From a virus: a stretch of 64,000 bases of DNA. Where the stretch lies: positions 62,001 to 126,000 of IMG/VR virus record IMGVR_UViG_3300042307_001176; one strand, given 5' to 3'. Below, piece by piece: positions 47,244 to 56,485 of the stretch. The notes beneath the pieces are model-generated. The model was given only the letters and a program-made list of their open reading frames with translations. It had not been told where the DNA came from and made no database searches. Position 1 is the stretch's first letter, and every line of letters starts with the position of its first letter. A program made the position numbers and the translations under genes.

Positions 47244-48355
47244 TGGAAAAATTCTCAGATATTAAGAGAGTAATTTTTATTACAGATACTCATTTAGGTG
47301 TAAGGAACAATTCTAATGATTGGATAGACATTCATGATGATTATTTTAAAAATTGGTTCATTCCCCTTTGTAAAAAAATATACAGACCAGGAGATTGTTT
47401 AGTGCATCTTGGTGATGTTTATGATAGTAGACAATCACTTAATCTTCGGGTTCTTAATCTTGGTATAGAAATATTTGAAGATCTTTCGCAAATTTTTAAA
47501 GATGGTATTTTTATAATATGTGGTAATCACGATATTTACGGAAAAAATACAAATGAAGTAAACTCTTTAAAATCTCTTAAATGGATACCAGGAATAAAAA
47601 TATACGAAGAACCTGAATCTATACAACTAGGTAACAGAAAGATTTTTCTTATGCCTTGGAGAAAAGATCATGATGCGGAGAGAGAAACATTAATGACAGT
47701 AAAAGAACCACATGATTATATGTTCTGTCATACAGATCTTAAAGGTCTAATGTTTAATAAGTTTGTGAGAATTGATGCAGGATTAGATTATGCAGATATG
47801 GATAAATTTGAAAGAGTTTATTCTGGACATATACATTATTCACAGACATTTGGAAAAATGAGAATGCTAGGATCTCCTTTTCAGTTAACAAGATCCGATA
47901 CTGATAATGCAAAAGGGATAACCATACTAGATTTAGAATCTGGAGATGAGGAGTATTACGAAAACAATTACTCCCCTAAATTTGTTAGAATCACTTTTGA
48001 TAAAGTTTTAAATTCAACGCCTAATGAATTAAATCCTATATTCAAAAATAATTTTATAGACATATTAGTTGATCCAGAATTAGCAGTAAAAGCTCCTCTC
48101 GGATTATTAACAGAATATGTAGTTCCCCCATTAAAAATATCATTCACACCTATAACTAATCCCGGAGAGGAATTAGTAGATGAAGGATTTCACGATCTAG
48201 AAGGAAAAAGCTTTTCTATTTTAGATCTAACTAAATTATACTTAGATAAGTGTAACTATGAAGATGATAAGAAAAGTAAGATCTATAAAGCGATAGAAAA
48301 ATTATTACACAAAGTTTCAGTACAAGTTAAAGAAGATGAAGATCAAGAAGATTGA
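47243..48355 (+). CDS. SbcD/gp47-type recombination nuclease subunit
   Basis: The 370-residue protein has ITDTHLGVRNN, LVHLGDVYDSR, FIICGNHDIYG, FCHTDLKG and YSGHIHYSQ, the Mre11-type metallophosphoesterase set, and a C-terminal capping region. With gp46 downstream (20-base overlap) it forms the Mre11/Rad50-like complex that resects DNA ends for recombination. Confidence 0.93.
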   Translation: MEKFSDIKRVIFITDTHLGVRNNSNDWIDIHDDYFKNWFIPLCKKIYRPGDCLVHLGDVYDSRQSLNLRVLNLGIEIFEDLSQIFKDGIFIICGNHDIYGKNTNEVNSLKSLKWIPGIKIYEEPESIQLGNRKIFLMPWRKDHDAERETLMTVKEPHDYMFCHTDLKGLMFNKFVRIDAGLDYADMDKFERVYSGHIHYSQTFGKMRMLGSPFQLTRSDTDNAKGITILDLESGDEEYYENNYSPKFVRITFDKVLNSTPNELNPIFKNNFIDILVDPELAVKAPLGLLTEYVVPPLKISFTPITNPGEELVDEGFHDLEGKSFSILDLTKLYLDKCNYEDDKKSKIYKAIEKLLHKVSVQVKEDEDQED

Positions 48356-50003
48356 ATGGAGAAATGTTGCTTCATACGGTAACAAAATCCAAAAATTAGA
48401 ATTACCAGATAAATCTGGTCTAATCCAAGTAGTTGGTGAAAATGGTGTAGGTAAGTCCACAATATCCGATGTTATTACATTCGGGCTATATGGAAAGCTT
48501 GAAGGAAAGAAACTTAAAGATATACCAAATAGATCTAATAAATGTGCTTGGATGAAGATAGAATTCGAGCAGGATGGAAAAATTTATGAAGTAGAGAGAG
48601 GATTAGAGCCTTCACTTTTTCAATTAACTATAGATGGTAATATTTACGATCAAGCTGGTAAAAATAATGTGCAAGATTTTTTAAGCGATGACATATTAAA
48701 AATACCTTATTATGTTTTTAATAATACAATTTCGTTATCAATAAATGATTTCAAAAGCTTCCTTAAAATGAGCACAACAGATAAGAAATTGATTATTGAT
48801 AAGATATTCGGATTCTATATTCTCAATGAGATGAGAGACATTTTAAAAGAAGAATCAAAGACTATAAAATCATCAATTGATAGATTATCCGGTGAAATAT
48901 TTGCTACTGGAAGATCTATAGCAGCATCACAAAAAGAACTAGAGGATTTACAACAAAAAATACTAGAAAATTCAGGGTCAGAAATAGAAAGTAATAAAGA
49001 GCAATTAGAAAACTACAAAGAACTTTTAAAACTACACGGAGATAAACTAAAAGATTTTAGGTCTAAAGAAAATGAAGCAACTAGGAACGTAACAAAATCA
49101 TACGAATTGTATAGTGATCTTTCTTCTAAAATCAAAAATATAGATTCTAAAATGAATTTATATAATAATGAAAAATGCCCGACTTGCTCATCCGATTTAT
49201 CTACAGAATTTCATAAAAATTTATTCGACGATCTTTCTGATACGAAGATTAAATTAACAGAAGATCTAGCTGATTTAAAAAAGAATTATGAGGATGCTAA
49301 GAAGGTTCAAAGTAATATTGCTACGATTAAGAATGACCTATTTACAAAAGGTGGTAAAATCGAAAGTGCAATTAGAACATTACAAGATAAAATTAAAACT
49401 CTCAAGACTTCAAAAAATAACGACCAGGTTAATTCGGTAAGGAAACTTTTAAATGGAGCTAATGAAGATCTTTCCGATTTTAGTCAAGAAAAGACTGTTT
49501 GGGAAGAAAGACAGATTTGGATTAAGACTTTAGATGAAGTGCTTAGTGAGAAAGGGGTTAAACAATTAGCTATTAAGTCCATATTACCGTCTCTAAACAA
49601 CGAAATACTAAATACCTTATTATCCCTTCACTTACCTTACAAAGTCGTTTTTAACGAAGAATTTAATGCCCAGATATTCCACTTGGGAGAAGAGATATCA
49701 ACACAGACATTATCCACAGGAGAAATGAAGAAAGTGGATTTTGCAGTTCTTGTTGCTATAATAAAGCTAATGAAAATAAGATTCTCTTCAGTTAACATAC
49801 TTTTCCTTGATGAAATATTTAGTTCAGTAGATCCTGATGGAGTTCATAGTATATTAAACACATTAAGAAAATTAACGGACGATCTAAGCATGAGCATTTT
49901 TGTAATAAATCATGCTCCAATGCCAACAGAAATATTTGATTATAAGATAGAAATATCAAAAAAGAATAATTTCTCAGATATTGCTTTCGATAAAATGGTG
50001 TAG
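48336..50003 (+). CDS. SbcC/gp46-type recombination ATPase subunit
   Basis: The 555-residue protein has the N-terminal ATPase half with GENGVGKST (34-42), a coiled-coil arm with the zinc hook CPTC in mid-protein, and the C-terminal half with TLSTGEMKKVDFAV (signature) and ILFLDEIFSSVDPDG (Walker B). It is the size of T4 gp46 and pairs with gp47. A GATATATAAA box at the end of the gene starts the virion unit. Confidence 0.93.
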   Translation: MKIKKIEWRNVASYGNKIQKLELPDKSGLIQVVGENGVGKSTISDVITFGLYGKLEGKKLKDIPNRSNKCAWMKIEFEQDGKIYEVERGLEPSLFQLTIDGNIYDQAGKNNVQDFLSDDILKIPYYVFNNTISLSINDFKSFLKMSTTDKKLIIDKIFGFYILNEMRDILKEESKTIKSSIDRLSGEIFATGRSIAASQKELEDLQQKILENSGSEIESNKEQLENYKELLKLHGDKLKDFRSKENEATRNVTKSYELYSDLSSKIKNIDSKMNLYNNEKCPTCSSDLSTEFHKNLFDDLSDTKIKLTEDLADLKKNYEDAKKVQSNIATIKNDLFTKGGKIESAIRTLQDKIKTLKTSKNNDQVNSVRKLLNGANEDLSDFSQEKTVWEERQIWIKTLDEVLSEKGVKQLAIKSILPSLNNEILNTLLSLHLPYKVVFNEEFNAQIFHLGEEISTQTLSTGEMKKVDFAVLVAIIKLMKIRFSSVNILFLDEIFSSVDPDGVHSILNTLRKLTDDLSMSIFVINHAPMPTEIFDYKIEISKKNNFSDIAFDKMV

Positions 50004-50013
50004 GATATATAAA
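50004..50013 (+). promoter_or_regulatory. GATATATAAA box before the virion gene block
   Basis: It overlaps the end of the gp46 gene and lies two bases before the start of the next gene, at the switch from replication to structural genes. Confidence 0.45.
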
Positions 50014-50015
50014 TC

Positions 50016-50435
50016 ATGGCAGATACATTTCCAGCAGGCACAGAATCTATAAGAAATTTAACACCCAAATTTAATTATTTTTTAGTAGTTAAAGAAGATT
50101 CTATTGCAGACGATATTCCACAAAAAGAATATTTTGTTTATAGATTTAAAGTGGCACTTAGTGCTAGCGATGGAATTAGTGAATTAAAAAAATACTTTAA
50201 ATTCATTCTAAATTCCCAGGTTTTTGTTTGTAACGAACTTAGCGATGTTGAATATGCTACTGGAATTTTTTATCATCCATACTACAAGAATAGTAAAAAA
50301 GAACCTTTATCTTTCAGATTAAAAGAAATCCCTATTTATATGCAATCTGAAATAAGAGTTATTGATTTTAATAAGGATCTATACCAATACGGGAGTAAAC
50401 CTATAATAAAGGATAATACATCTGTTATAATATAA
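50016..50435 (+). CDS. putative structural protein, 139 aa
   Basis: MADTFPAGTESIRNLTPKFN precedes a beta-rich body. It is the first gene of the head-tail block, directly before the gp15-like gene. By T4 order it could be a neck or connector protein such as gp13, but no motif supports a name. Confidence 0.6.
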   Translation: MADTFPAGTESIRNLTPKFNYFLVVKEDSIADDIPQKEYFVYRFKVALSASDGISELKKYFKFILNSQVFVCNELSDVEYATGIFYHPYYKNSKKEPLSFRLKEIPIYMQSEIRVIDFNKDLYQYGSKPIIKDNTSVII

Positions 50436-50444
50436 TAATAAAAT

Positions 50445-51281
50445 ATGAATTTTTTAGAAAAATATAACACCGACGACGTATTCTTTAGAGGTATAATACT
50501 AGGTCTATTAACTGAGTTAAATCAAATAATAACTTATGAACAAACTGATAATAACCAAGTAACCACTAAAATTTACATACCATTCTTTTATTCTATGGTA
50601 GGGGATGAACCATTCCTACAAGACTTCTATCTTTCTTATGAAGACTGCAATGGTAAGCCAGCATTTGCTGAAGGAAATTATGATGTTATACCAAGAGGAA
50701 TTATCGAAATAGGATCAACAAGAATTGACTCAGGATCGGCAACTACTAAATTTGTTAGAGGTTCTTATGTTAAGGAAGTCGAAAAAGAAGAGGGAAGTGA
50801 AATGGTTACTTTTTCTTCTTATTTTAATCCAATTCCATTAAGTATACAAATTACTGCAAAAATAAAAGTTGATACCACTCTTGATGCTTTTAAAGTCCAA
50901 CAAAGTGTTCTTGAAATTCTTTATAAAAGGTTTATATACTATTTTTACTATAAAGGATTCAGAATACCAGTACAAGCGGTTCTCCCAGATGCACCACCAG
51001 ATAAGCAGCCTAATAATTTCCAAATGTCTTATGGATCTCAAAGAGGAGAAGCAATAACCCTTTCTTTCTCTATGGAGCTAGAAACATATCTTCCTGATTT
51101 GGATTTAACTACTGAAAGATTCAGAGGTAATTTAATGCAAGGAGGAATAAAATTAAATGCTGAATTTGGTACAGCTCCTGCAGATAATAGCCAAATAATA
51201 TCAGGATTAGGAGTTTATGCTATTAATAGCGACATAAAAGGGGAAACGGGTGCAACAGGATCTGGTCCAGCTAATCCTTAA
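50445..51281 (+). CDS. tail sheath stabiliser/tail completion protein, gp15-like
   Basis: The protein has IYIPFFYSMVGDEPFLQDFY, then FSSYFNPIPLSIQITAKIKV and AFKVQQSVLEILYKRFIYYF, and GEAITLSFSMELETYLPD. The order of these segments resembles T4 gp15 (VPITY...; QYNPSPIKMIYELSIFTRYE; IEWSLTFEVNGWMYP). gp15 caps the tail and joins it to the neck. The C-terminus ends in a short Gly-rich collagen-like stretch (GETGATGSG). Confidence 0.58.
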   Translation: MNFLEKYNTDDVFFRGIILGLLTELNQIITYEQTDNNQVTTKIYIPFFYSMVGDEPFLQDFYLSYEDCNGKPAFAEGNYDVIPRGIIEIGSTRIDSGSATTKFVRGSYVKEVEKEEGSEMVTFSSYFNPIPLSIQITAKIKVDTTLDAFKVQQSVLEILYKRFIYYFYYKGFRIPVQAVLPDAPPDKQPNNFQMSYGSQRGEAITLSFSMELETYLPDLDLTTERFRGNLMQGGIKLNAEFGTAPADNSQIISGLGVYAINSDIKGETGATGSGPANP

Positions 51282-51589
51282 GAATTTAAAGGCTGATCAT
51301 CTTTTACTTCTTCTTCTTCTTTTACTTCTTCTAGATCAGTAACTCCAGAATCTTTAGATTTTCTATAACCTAAAAGAGTTGCACCTATTGATATAAGAAT
51401 AATAGATTGAGTTAGTATATCTGCACTTTTATCTAAAAACATTTTATCGATACAGCCAAGTAAGAAACAAATACCCCCAATAAAAACTATATATAGACCC
51501 GATGTGCCACTCCCAGAAGTTTTTCCATCTGAGTTAGAAGTAAGTTGCGCGAAGCTAAACCTCTCCATAGTTGCTCTGAATTTTTTCAT
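51278..51589 (-). CDS. small membrane protein on the opposite strand, holin candidate
   Basis: The ATG at 51589 gives a 103-residue protein with two hydrophobic segments (about 31-50 and 60-75) and an acidic C-terminal tail (DLEEVKEEEEVKDDQP). It is the only minus-strand gene in the structural block and overlaps the gp15-like gene by four bases. Two membrane spans and a charged tail are compatible with a holin, but this is not diagnostic. Confidence 0.5.
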   Translation of the reverse strand: MKKFRATMERFSFAQLTSNSDGKTSGSGTSGLYIVFIGGICFLLGCIDKMFLDKSADILTQSIILISIGATLLGYRKSKDSGVTDLEEVKEEEEVKDDQPLNS

Positions 51590-51627
51590 ATTGTTTTTTC
51601 TGATATATATTACAAACAGTAGCCAAA

Positions 51628-53817
51628 ATGGCAGAGACACTAATAGATTTTACTTCAATAGGAAATTACAGAATAATTTCTTGGAGCCAGCCATGGAAAA
51701 ATGTTCAATCATTTAATGGGTGGATAATTGATACAACAGGAGAAGATCCTCCACACATTTTTTTATATCTAGAATATAGATGGAGTATTAACGGGTCTAA
51801 TTGGTCTTTATGGAGTCAATTGACAGAAGCATCAGTTCAGGCATTATCTATATCACCCGATAATCCATTATGGTTAGAGGCGAGAATGACTGCTACGTCG
51901 GATGAAAATTCTAGTCCTTATTACCCGCCAGGAACACCTTTAAGCCCACCAATAGAATTATTAGACTTCGAATTTGATTTGACATATGTAACAGTAGATC
52001 CTAGAGATTTAATGGGAAATCCGCCTGCACCTATGTGTAGTAAAGAATTAACAAATTATCCCATAGTATTTTCAGATTGTAATTATACATTTAGACCATA
52101 TGATATCAATAGGGCTATAAATCTATATCAGGATTTAAGCAAGATCGTAAATAATGTTTTTGGACACGAGGTTGTTTATTATTCAGTACAGCCACAAGGT
52201 AGAGGTAAAGATGTTGTATTAAAAGAGTATACATTATTTGATGTAGTAGAAGAAAAATGTGTGAAGGTAATGGTACCCAATAATACATTCCCTGATGCAG
52301 CTTTAACTTTCGATACCTACGGATTAAACTTTAATCAACCATTTGAAATCCATATTGATAGAAAATATTTTGAAAGCATATTTGGAAAAGCATCACAGCC
52401 AAGAAAAAGAGATATCATTTTCTTTCCCTTAACTAATAGAATTTATCAAATAGATTCAATGTATGTGTTTAGGGATATAAATAATTATCCTGTATATTTT
52501 AAGATTCAGTTAGTTAAATATGAGATTAAGAAAAACACATCTTTTGTCAATCCTGCTGCAGAAACTGAATTATTAGATTACACGGTAAACACCCAAAAAT
52601 TATTTGGAGAGGAAATAGAAAACCAAGAGATTGAATTAACCAAACCCCAACAATATGCAGTGACGTCGCAAAGAAGATTGGAAGATCCTATAAGATCATA
52701 TATTAGCAAAGAACTTCCTATAATAGAATATGATCTAAATAATAACTGGACGATAGTTTTTAATAATTATTATGATTTAGATAAATTATTTATTGACTCA
52801 CAAAATGCAGTAGATCCTGCATCTCCTGCATTATTAGATTTTGAAAGAGATGCTGTTAGATGGAAATCTGATCCAGTTTTAACAGCTACAGACGAAAGAT
52901 CATTTATGTGCTGGTTTAGAACAAGAAATTTCTTAGATAGAAGTAGATTAGTTCCTAAGCCCGCTCCTAAATTGTCAATAACTATTGATACAATAGGAAC
53001 AAATGAAATAACTTACACAACTTATCCAATACCACATAAATTAAGTCTTGGAGAAAATCCTAATGGATTTATATCAATACTCGGGGATGGAATAAGATCT
53101 GGCGGATTTGAAATACTAGAAATAGTCGATCAATTCAGATTTAAAATAAAAGATGATGGAGCAGCAGCACCAGGTACTACTGCAGGATGGAAAGCTCAAA
53201 AAGCTCAAACAAGAATTCTATTCGATGGATATTACGGGGGACAAGGATTACGTATAGATTTCATATGGAGCGGATCAAATGCAGTCGCTAGTCCAACAGA
53301 TAATAATTATATAGAAACAGGAAGTTTTAGAATAAAGATAAATAACTTAGAAGTATACTCTCCGTTTGGGGCTGGAATAGCTAGTACCATAGGACAATTT
53401 ATACCTTCTGTAGATGATTGGTACGGATTTGTTTTTAATTTTTCTAACATATTCAGACAATATTCACTAAAGGTTTGGCAATTGACTTATGATCCTGATA
53501 ATCCGCTAGCTCAAACTTCGGATTTGAGTCTAATACATTCAACGGATGGAGTTACTTCACAGGCTTATACTTTTAATATTACGCCTGTAATTGATAATAA
53601 TTATGATAGTCCATTTTACGGAACTAATAATTATTCATATAAAACTAGTTCTTGTCCACTTTGGGCAACTAACTATAGATTTTTTAAACATATGGTAGAA
53701 GAGGAAAAACAGTCAACAATGCTAAATCAGAATATAATAGGAGATGCGCATCTTGCTATTATAATAGATAATGCTAAACCTATATTAAAACTTCCTAAGG
53801 TCGCCAGAAACAGATAA
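51628..53817 (+). CDS. gp14-like neck protein with N- and C-terminal extensions, 729 aa
   Basis: Residues about 160-310 (NNVFGHEVVYYSVQPQGRGK, then a FDTYGLNFNQPFEIHIDR segment, KRDIIFFPLTNRIYQIDSMY) follow the order of T4 gp14 ([39 protein letters not shown]). The N-terminal 150 residues and a C-terminal half with a laminin-G/concanavalin-like region (WFRTRNFLDRSR, FRIKINNLEVY, DWYGFVFNFSN) are extra. The fusion may add whisker- or collar-like surface. gp14 joins head and tail. Confidence 0.6.
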   Translation: MAETLIDFTSIGNYRIISWSQPWKNVQSFNGWIIDTTGEDPPHIFLYLEYRWSINGSNWSLWSQLTEASVQALSISPDNPLWLEARMTATSDENSSPYYPPGTPLSPPIELLDFEFDLTYVTVDPRDLMGNPPAPMCSKELTNYPIVFSDCNYTFRPYDINRAINLYQDLSKIVNNVFGHEVVYYSVQPQGRGKDVVLKEYTLFDVVEEKCVKVMVPNNTFPDAALTFDTYGLNFNQPFEIHIDRKYFESIFGKASQPRKRDIIFFPLTNRIYQIDSMYVFRDINNYPVYFKIQLVKYEIKKNTSFVNPAAETELLDYTVNTQKLFGEEIENQEIELTKPQQYAVTSQRRLEDPIRSYISKELPIIEYDLNNNWTIVFNNYYDLDKLFIDSQNAVDPASPALLDFERDAVRWKSDPVLTATDERSFMCWFRTRNFLDRSRLVPKPAPKLSITIDTIGTNEITYTTYPIPHKLSLGENPNGFISILGDGIRSGGFEILEIVDQFRFKIKDDGAAAPGTTAGWKAQKAQTRILFDGYYGGQGLRIDFIWSGSNAVASPTDNNYIETGSFRIKINNLEVYSPFGAGIASTIGQFIPSVDDWYGFVFNFSNIFRQYSLKVWQLTYDPDNPLAQTSDLSLIHSTDGVTSQAYTFNITPVIDNNYDSPFYGTNNYSYKTSSCPLWATNYRFFKHMVEEEKQSTMLNQNIIGDAHLAIIIDNAKPILKLPKVARNR

Positions 53818-53820
53818 TTT

Positions 53821-54591
53821 ATGCCAAGAAGAAAACCAAAAATACCGAATCTTTCAAAAGAGGCAGAGCTTAATCTTAAAGATAAGCTTGATGGAATTGT
53901 TTTAGCAGATGAAATGCTAGCAGGACTAAGTACACCGGATATCCCGGCAATGAAGCCTCAGAGATTCATAAATGTAGATTCAGTAAAGAATGAGGTAGAA
54001 ACAGAAGCTAGAGCTATACTAGATTCATTATCTAGATTCTATGCCGATTTAGAAGATATTCCAGAAGACAGTTATTTAAAACACAAACAGAAAATAGATG
54101 CTCTTAATATATCAACTATGGCATTTCAGATAAGAACTGCACAGCATGCTATATCGAAGCTTGTAGAAGAAATAGATTCAGGAAGAATGGAGCCTAGGCT
54201 TTTTGAGGTTCTAGCACAGCTTCAAAATCAGATCATGCAAATGCCTAAAAATTTCTCTAACTACATGTCACAAATGGAGAAAAATTACAAACAGCTTAAA
54301 AATGAATCAGAAGAGATTAAAAGAGGCGGTAATATCCAATTAGATGAACACGGAAATGTTATACAAACTGACGAAAATATGGATCTTTTAAAAGTAAGAG
54401 GTACTAAAAGTTTAATGGAAAATTTACAATCTGTAATAAAATCTGGTAATCTTGTTAAAGACGCAGAAATAGTACCGCCTAACGATGATCTAATAAATCC
54501 ACGAACAAAATTCGGAACAGGATCAGGCGATTTATCTTTAGGCGGAGATGATGATATTGACTTTGTAATAGAAGATGATATTTTCGAATAA
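53821..54591 (+). CDS. coiled-coil protein, terminase small subunit candidate
   Basis: The 256-residue protein is helical (FEVLAQLQNQIMQMPKNFSN, then SQMEKNYKQLKNESEEIKRG) with an acidic C-terminus. It directly precedes the large terminase gene, the position of T4 gp16. Helical oligomerising small terminases fit the look, but no DNA-binding motif is evident. Confidence 0.55.
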   Translation: MPRRKPKIPNLSKEAELNLKDKLDGIVLADEMLAGLSTPDIPAMKPQRFINVDSVKNEVETEARAILDSLSRFYADLEDIPEDSYLKHKQKIDALNISTMAFQIRTAQHAISKLVEEIDSGRMEPRLFEVLAQLQNQIMQMPKNFSNYMSQMEKNYKQLKNESEEIKRGGNIQLDEHGNVIQTDENMDLLKVRGTKSLMENLQSVIKSGNLVKDAEIVPPNDDLINPRTKFGTGSGDLSLGGDDDIDFVIEDDIFE

Positions 54592-54601
54592 TTAATTTAT
54601 T

Positions 54602-56407
54602 ATGGCACTTAAAGAAGATAAAATAGGTAATTTTTGGTCGACTGAAAAAGTTGATCAATTAAACTATAATGCAGAAGAAAATGGTATAGACTATAAAGAT
54701 GTTGATAATCCTTATCATGAGAATGATCCAGAATTAAGAAAGGGACAAATTCTATTCGAATACACTGAATGGGAATTAGAGGAGATGAGAAAATGTGCAG
54801 AGAATGTTGTTTATTTTGCAAATAAGTATTGTAAAGTAATGACAGATGATGGTATACAGAAGATAAATCTTAGGGATTACCAGATACAGATCCTAGATCA
54901 ATATCAAACTCACAGAAAAAATATATTCGTTTCTCCAAGACAATCAGGTAAAACTATAACTTCCTCCATATTTCTTTTATGGTATTTACTTTTTAATTTT
55001 GAAAAGAATGCTATGATTATGGCAAACATTGGAGATACTGCTGCGGAATTAATGGATAAGATCAAAGTTATTATGAAAGGACTTCCTTTCTTCTTAAAGC
55101 CAGGTCTAATCGTCTATAATGTAATGACCATGAAGTTTGATAACGGATGTAGAATAATGGCTAAGACGACAACTAAAACATCGTCTATCGGTTACACAAT
55201 TCATATGTTATACATGGATGAGTTCGCACACATTAACCCTAACTTTATCAATCAGTTCTTTAAATCAGTTTACCCTACTATATCTTCTTCACAGATAGCC
55301 AGAGTTATTATAACTTCCACTCCTAACGGAATGAATAAATTCTGGGAACTTTATAAAGGAGCAATAGAAGGGGAGAATGAATTTAATCCAATCAGAGTTG
55401 AATGGTGGCAAATTCCAAATAGGGATGAGGAATGGAAAAGGAAAGAAATTGCAGCATTAGGGTCTGAGGAGGATTTTAATCAAGAATATGGCTGCCAATT
55501 CCTTTCATCATCAAGACTTCTATTGGATTCTTACACATTAAAAAGATTAAAAAATAGTGAAGAACAATTCATTTTTCACGAACTCTCCCCGTTCGAAAAT
55601 AGTCCAATAGATTATTCTAGCCTTATATGGCATCCTAAATTCGATCCCACATCAATTTTTGAAAAGGATGGTCAAAGATTTTATGTTTCAATAGATACAG
55701 CAAGTGGTGGAGGAGGAGATTATTCAGTAGCAAATATATTTAAGGTTGCTCCTATGCCATCTAATGTCATTAAGAATAAAAAATTCTTTGAGGATGAGAG
55801 CGATTTCTTCTGTCTTTTACAAGTTGGTATTTTTAGATCTAACACAATAGAGATAGACGAATTTAAAGCTTTGTTAGAGATATTAATAGGAAGTATATTA
55901 GGTGTTGATAATACAAGAATAGTTCTAGAGCTTAATTATAAAGGGGAAATTCTAATGGATAAACTTTTAGATTGTGAAGAATTCTTTGACGAAATGTTTG
56001 TTTATACAAAACATTCTGAAGCTTCGAATAGATTAAAGCCTGGAATTAAACTAACCGTTAAGAATAAAGAAAAATTCTGCTACGATTTAAAAATAAATAC
56101 AAGATCTTCTAAAATAATTCCATGTAGTAAAAACGGAATACACGAATTAGCTAACTTTGGAATAAATCCAAATGGGAGTTTTTCTAGTCAAATAGGTAAA
56201 GATGATGAGGCAATGACACTGGTAAATATAAATTGTATATTTGATAACGGAGATTTTCAAGAGACAGTTTCTGACCTGTATGATATAATACCAGAAAAAT
56301 TCAGAAAATTAATGGAAGAAAGGTTAACTGAAAATGTAGAATCCATTCAAAACAAGACTAATGACCTTTCAAGTTATACTTTCTTAAACGGACTCCTTGA
56401 TTCTTGA
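54602..56407 (+). CDS. terL: terminase large subunit, gp17-like
   Basis: The 601-residue protein has the ATPase with SPRQSGKT (111-118), HMLYMDEFAHINP (Walker B) and IITSTPNGMNKFWELY, and the nuclease with YVSIDTASGGGGDYSVANIF and a late acidic pair (GKDDEAMT). It translocates DNA into the prohead and cuts headful ends. It ends 78 bases before the sheath gene. Confidence 0.95.
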   Translation: MALKEDKIGNFWSTEKVDQLNYNAEENGIDYKDVDNPYHENDPELRKGQILFEYTEWELEEMRKCAENVVYFANKYCKVMTDDGIQKINLRDYQIQILDQYQTHRKNIFVSPRQSGKTITSSIFLLWYLLFNFEKNAMIMANIGDTAAELMDKIKVIMKGLPFFLKPGLIVYNVMTMKFDNGCRIMAKTTTKTSSIGYTIHMLYMDEFAHINPNFINQFFKSVYPTISSSQIARVIITSTPNGMNKFWELYKGAIEGENEFNPIRVEWWQIPNRDEEWKRKEIAALGSEEDFNQEYGCQFLSSSRLLLDSYTLKRLKNSEEQFIFHELSPFENSPIDYSSLIWHPKFDPTSIFEKDGQRFYVSIDTASGGGGDYSVANIFKVAPMPSNVIKNKKFFEDESDFFCLLQVGIFRSNTIEIDEFKALLEILIGSILGVDNTRIVLELNYKGEILMDKLLDCEEFFDEMFVYTKHSEASNRLKPGIKLTVKNKEKFCYDLKINTRSSKIIPCSKNGIHELANFGINPNGSFSSQIGKDDEAMTLVNINCIFDNGDFQETVSDLYDIIPEKFRKLMEERLTENVESIQNKTNDLSSYTFLNGLLDS

Positions 56408-56459
56408 GAGACGAATGATATATACATAGAAAAAGAAGTCTAAAGCAGTATACTTCTTC

Positions 56460-56469
56460 GATATATAAA
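56460..56469 (+). promoter_or_regulatory. GATATATAAA box before the sheath gene
   Basis: It lies 16 bases before the tail sheath ATG in an A-rich spacer; the upstream spacer also has GATATATAC. Confidence 0.45.
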
Positions 56470-56485
56470 AAAATAAAAATTAAAG

